8,068 nucleotides of DNA from CAIZQW01 sp964459675 (lineage in GTDB: Bacteria; Verrucomicrobiota; Kiritimatiellia; RFP12; UBA1067), in the NCBI GenBank assembly GCA_964459675.1, contig CAYWNP010000106.1:1-8068 (forward strand), given 5' to 3'. Under the pieces are notes generated by a model. That model saw nothing but the letters and a program-made list of their open reading frames with translations. It made no database searches and was not told where the DNA came from. Of the stretch, positions 7,242-8,068 are shown in pieces (position 1 is the stretch's first letter; every line of letters starts with the position of its first letter). Both the position numbers and the translations under genes were made by a program.

Positions 7242-7466
7242 CTAGTCGGAAATAATCTTTTTAGCAGGTTTATGCGACTTTAAAAGGGATCGGATTTTCT
7301 CGAATGCGGAAAGTTTGCCTTCGGTAGCAGACCAACGTTTGACCTCCTCTAAGTCCACGTTGTTATGCTGGGCCACTAAGATGGCTTGCTGAAGACACTG
7401 CTGGTCGTTTGAGTAACCGGCTTCATAGTGGCTTTCCCTTTCTACGAGGCCGCTGGCGGATGATTT
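7242..7466 (-). CDS. Small ORF after the winged-helix gene, no usable start codon
   Basis: The frame is open for 74 codons between an in-frame TGA at 7467-7469 and the TAG at 7242-7244. The C-terminal two thirds read like a real protein: HYEAGYSNDQQCLQQAILVA (13-32), then VDLEEVKRWSATEGKLSAFE (37-56) and a basic tail. I associate the E-x2-RWS-x2-EGK pattern with small proteins encoded directly after winged-helix or antitoxin-type genes. No ATG, GTG or TTG occurs before a GTG at 7376, which would cut off the HYEAGYSND part. The frame overlaps the end of the winged-helix gene in the +1 frame. An ATG at 7426 behind a purine-rich AAGGGA is in another frame and ends after 16 codons. It may be a decayed or frameshifted partner, a non-AUG start, or a sequence error. 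No function is assigned. Confidence 0.55.
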   Translation of the reverse strand, partial: KSSASGLVERESHYEAGYSNDQQCLQQAILVAQHNNVDLEEVKRWSATEGKLSAFEKIRSLLKSHKPAKKIISD

Positions 7467-7752
7467 TCAGACGTTCCTGATCTTCTTTAGAATAATAGGA
7501 GAACGCTTTTTCAAGGAGCATTTGAAGTTCTGTTTTAAAAGCATAGCGGGGGCTGAACTGATATATCCGTGTCCGGCCAGCTTGCTTTGCTAAGAGGATA
7601 CCGCCCGTTTCAAATTTTTCAATTTGTTTTTGGATGCCATATAAGTCCGTGTCAAAGTAATGAGCAATCTCGCTGGCATAGCCCTCAGAGCGGATGGCGA
7701 TAAACATGAGTACGCGCTCGGCGTTTGTGGATCCTAGCAAGGGTTCTAACAT
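7423..7752 (-). CDS. Winged-helix transcriptional regulator, 109 aa
   Basis: A small DNA-binding protein. Residues 1-70 form the winged helix: LGSTNAERVLMFIAI (helix 1), GYASEIAHYFDTDLYGIQKQIEKFETGG (helix-turn-helix, about 24-51), then ILLAKQAGRTRIYQFSPRYAF (wing, 52-72). A helical segment, LQMLLEKAFSYY (76-87), may mediate dimerisation, and the protein ends in a basic tail with RPRRKGKPL. This is the small wHTH family often encoded beside nucleotidyltransferase or toxin-antitoxin genes. AAAGGA lies 5 nt before the ATG at 7752. A promoter and two palindromes directly upstream suggest that it represses its own cassette. It is more AT-rich than queC and the helicase genes, which suggests transfer. 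The domain call is firm from the pattern; the target and signal are unknown. Confidence 0.85.
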   Translation of the reverse strand: MLEPLLGSTNAERVLMFIAIRSEGYASEIAHYFDTDLYGIQKQIEKFETGGILLAKQAGRTRIYQFSPRYAFKTELQMLLEKAFSYYSKEDQERLKIIRQRPRRKGKPL

Positions 7753-7767
7753 GACAATCCTTTCACT

Positions 7768-7813
7768 AACTTAGTTGGTTATATAACCAATAATGTTGGT
7801 ATATTACTAAGTT
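7768..7813. promoter_or_regulatory. Double palindromic operator upstream of the winged-helix gene
   Basis: A perfect 16-bp palindrome, TTGGTTATATAACCAA, is at 7775-7790. A related imperfect 15-bp one, TTGGTATATTACTAA, is at 7796-7810. An outer inverted repeat, AACTTAGT (7768-7775) and ACTAAGTT (7806-7813), encloses both. The second palindrome covers the predicted -10 box at 7801-7806 and the first lies just downstream of it, so a bound repressor would block transcription. Assignment to the adjacent regulator is inference from position. Confidence 0.8.
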
Positions 7814-7829
7814 GCCTTTGAAATGGCAA
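7801..7829 (-). promoter_or_regulatory. Sigma-70-like promoter of the winged-helix cassette
   Basis: On the minus strand the -35 box TTGCCA (7824-7829, 5 of 6 to consensus) and the -10 box TAATAT (7801-7806, 4 of 6) are separated by exactly 17 bp. Transcription would start near 7793-7795, between the two palindromes, leaving a leader of about 40 nt before the ATG at 7752. Confidence 0.65.
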
Positions 7830-7876
7830 GTGTTTTTTGTTAGCACGTCAGACCCATGATGACGCAAGGTCAAAAA

Positions 7877-7901
7877 TGGAGGTCGCCATTTGCGACCTCC
7901 A
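7877..7901 (-). terminator. Rho-independent terminator on the minus strand
   Basis: A perfect 10-bp stem (TGGAGGTCGC at 7877-7886 with its complement at 7892-7901) closes a 5-nt loop. On the minus strand five Ts follow at once (7876-7872); on the plus strand there is no T run. It would end transcripts coming from the right edge before they reach the winged-helix promoter at 7829. Confidence 0.8.
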
Positions 7902-7919
7902 AGAGGAGCCTCTGAAGTT

Positions 7920-7947
7920 CATCCTTAAAATCCTGTTCATCCTGTCA
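7920..7947. repeat. 28-bp dispersed repeat, right copy
   Basis: This is the second copy of the 7204-7231 repeat, same orientation, two mismatches, again made of 9-nt ATCCTG-containing units. It lies between the minus-strand terminator and the hairpin at 7964-7990. With the left copy it frames about 690 bp holding the regulator cassette. Confidence 0.75.
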
Positions 7948-7963
7948 AAAGAAACGAGTCGTC

Positions 7964-7990
7964 GAGGATGTCACAGATTGTGATATCCTC
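7964..7990. other. Strong 12-bp hairpin near the right edge
   Basis: GAGGATGTCACA (7964-7975) pairs with TGTGATATCCTC (7979-7990) around the loop GAT, with one G-T pair. It begins 7 nt after the stop of the short minus-strand frame at the edge, so it may be a 3'-end structure. No T run follows directly on either strand, so it is not a typical terminator by itself; the terminator at 7877-7901 lies further downstream. Confidence 0.6.
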
Positions 7991-7997
7991 TCTACTG

Positions 7998-8066
7998 CTA
8001 GTTCTCGTTGGAGTGGAGGCCGCCAGAGCCGGCGCCGAATTCGACATTGGCGCGTTCGCTATTTGT
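7998..8066 (-). CDS. Possible C-terminus of a gene cut by the window edge
   Basis: A minus-strand frame enters from the right edge and ends in TAG at 7998-8000 after 22 residues, with VEFGAGSGGLHSNEN at its end. A hairpin (7964-7990) and a terminator (7877-7901) follow it on the same strand, as expected after a gene. The opposite strand is also open: an ATG at 7968 starts a hydrophobic, signal-like stretch (SLLLVLVGVEAARAGA), but without a spaced ribosome binding site. The high GC content and open frames on both strands make a coding decision impossible here. It could also be part of a dispersed repeat that continues outside. Confidence 0.25.
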   Translation of the reverse strand, partial: TNSERANVEFGAGSGGLHSNEN

Positions 8067-8068
8067 AG

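Noticed and set aside
7379..7426. ATG at 7426 with a good AAGGGA upstream, 16 codons.
   Set aside because: It stops almost at once and its residues do not match the protein-like frame beside it. It is noted only as a possible remnant start for the small ORF.
7846..7864. CGTCA and TGACG inverted repeat upstream of the winged-helix promoter.
   Set aside because: Five-base arms with a 9-base loop are expected by chance. It lies outside the promoter and does not resemble the TTGGT palindromes.
7902..7913. AGAGG-AG-CCTCT inverted repeat as a hairpin.
   Set aside because: A loop of two bases is too small and the stem is short. It is more likely chance next to the real terminator.

Overview
The window looks like a chromosomal segment of a moderately GC-rich bacterium, most likely from the Planctomycetota-Verrucomicrobiota group, perhaps Kiritimatiellota or Lentisphaerota. 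The main pointer is a secreted DUF1080 (3-keto-disaccharide hydrolase-like) protein of the type abundant there. Families of very short tandem repeats in the gaps between genes point the same way. This placement is an inference; no rRNA or other phylogenetic marker is present.

Left part (1-5511), all on the minus strand. A DUF1080 protein gene lies upstream of an AddB-type PD-(D/E)XK nuclease, which overlaps by 4 bp a UvrD/AddA-type helicase that runs off the left edge. The last two should form a two-subunit helicase-nuclease for double-strand-break end resection. The gap between the DUF1080 gene and the nuclease gene is packed with four kinds of short tandem repeat, and the last residues of the DUF1080 protein are encoded inside them.

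Middle (5578-7178). A minus-strand two-gene module encodes a 105-residue protein overlapping by 11 bp a DUF6036-type nucleotidyltransferase, an arrangement that suggests a toxin-antitoxin pair. Divergent from it on the plus strand is queC (7-cyano-7-deazaguanine synthase) with a complete ATP-binding loop and zinc site. No other queuosine gene is in view.

Right part (7178-8068) is accessory-looking. A minus-strand cassette consists of a small winged-helix regulator, a well-formed promoter overlapped by two palindromic operators, and a downstream small ORF that lacks any usable start codon. The cassette lies between two near-identical 28-bp direct repeats and is shielded from upstream transcription by a minus-strand terminator. 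At the extreme right edge there is a 12-bp hairpin and a short open frame cut by the window end. The two accessory modules are visibly more AT-rich than the helicase, DUF1080 and queC genes, which fits separate acquisition.
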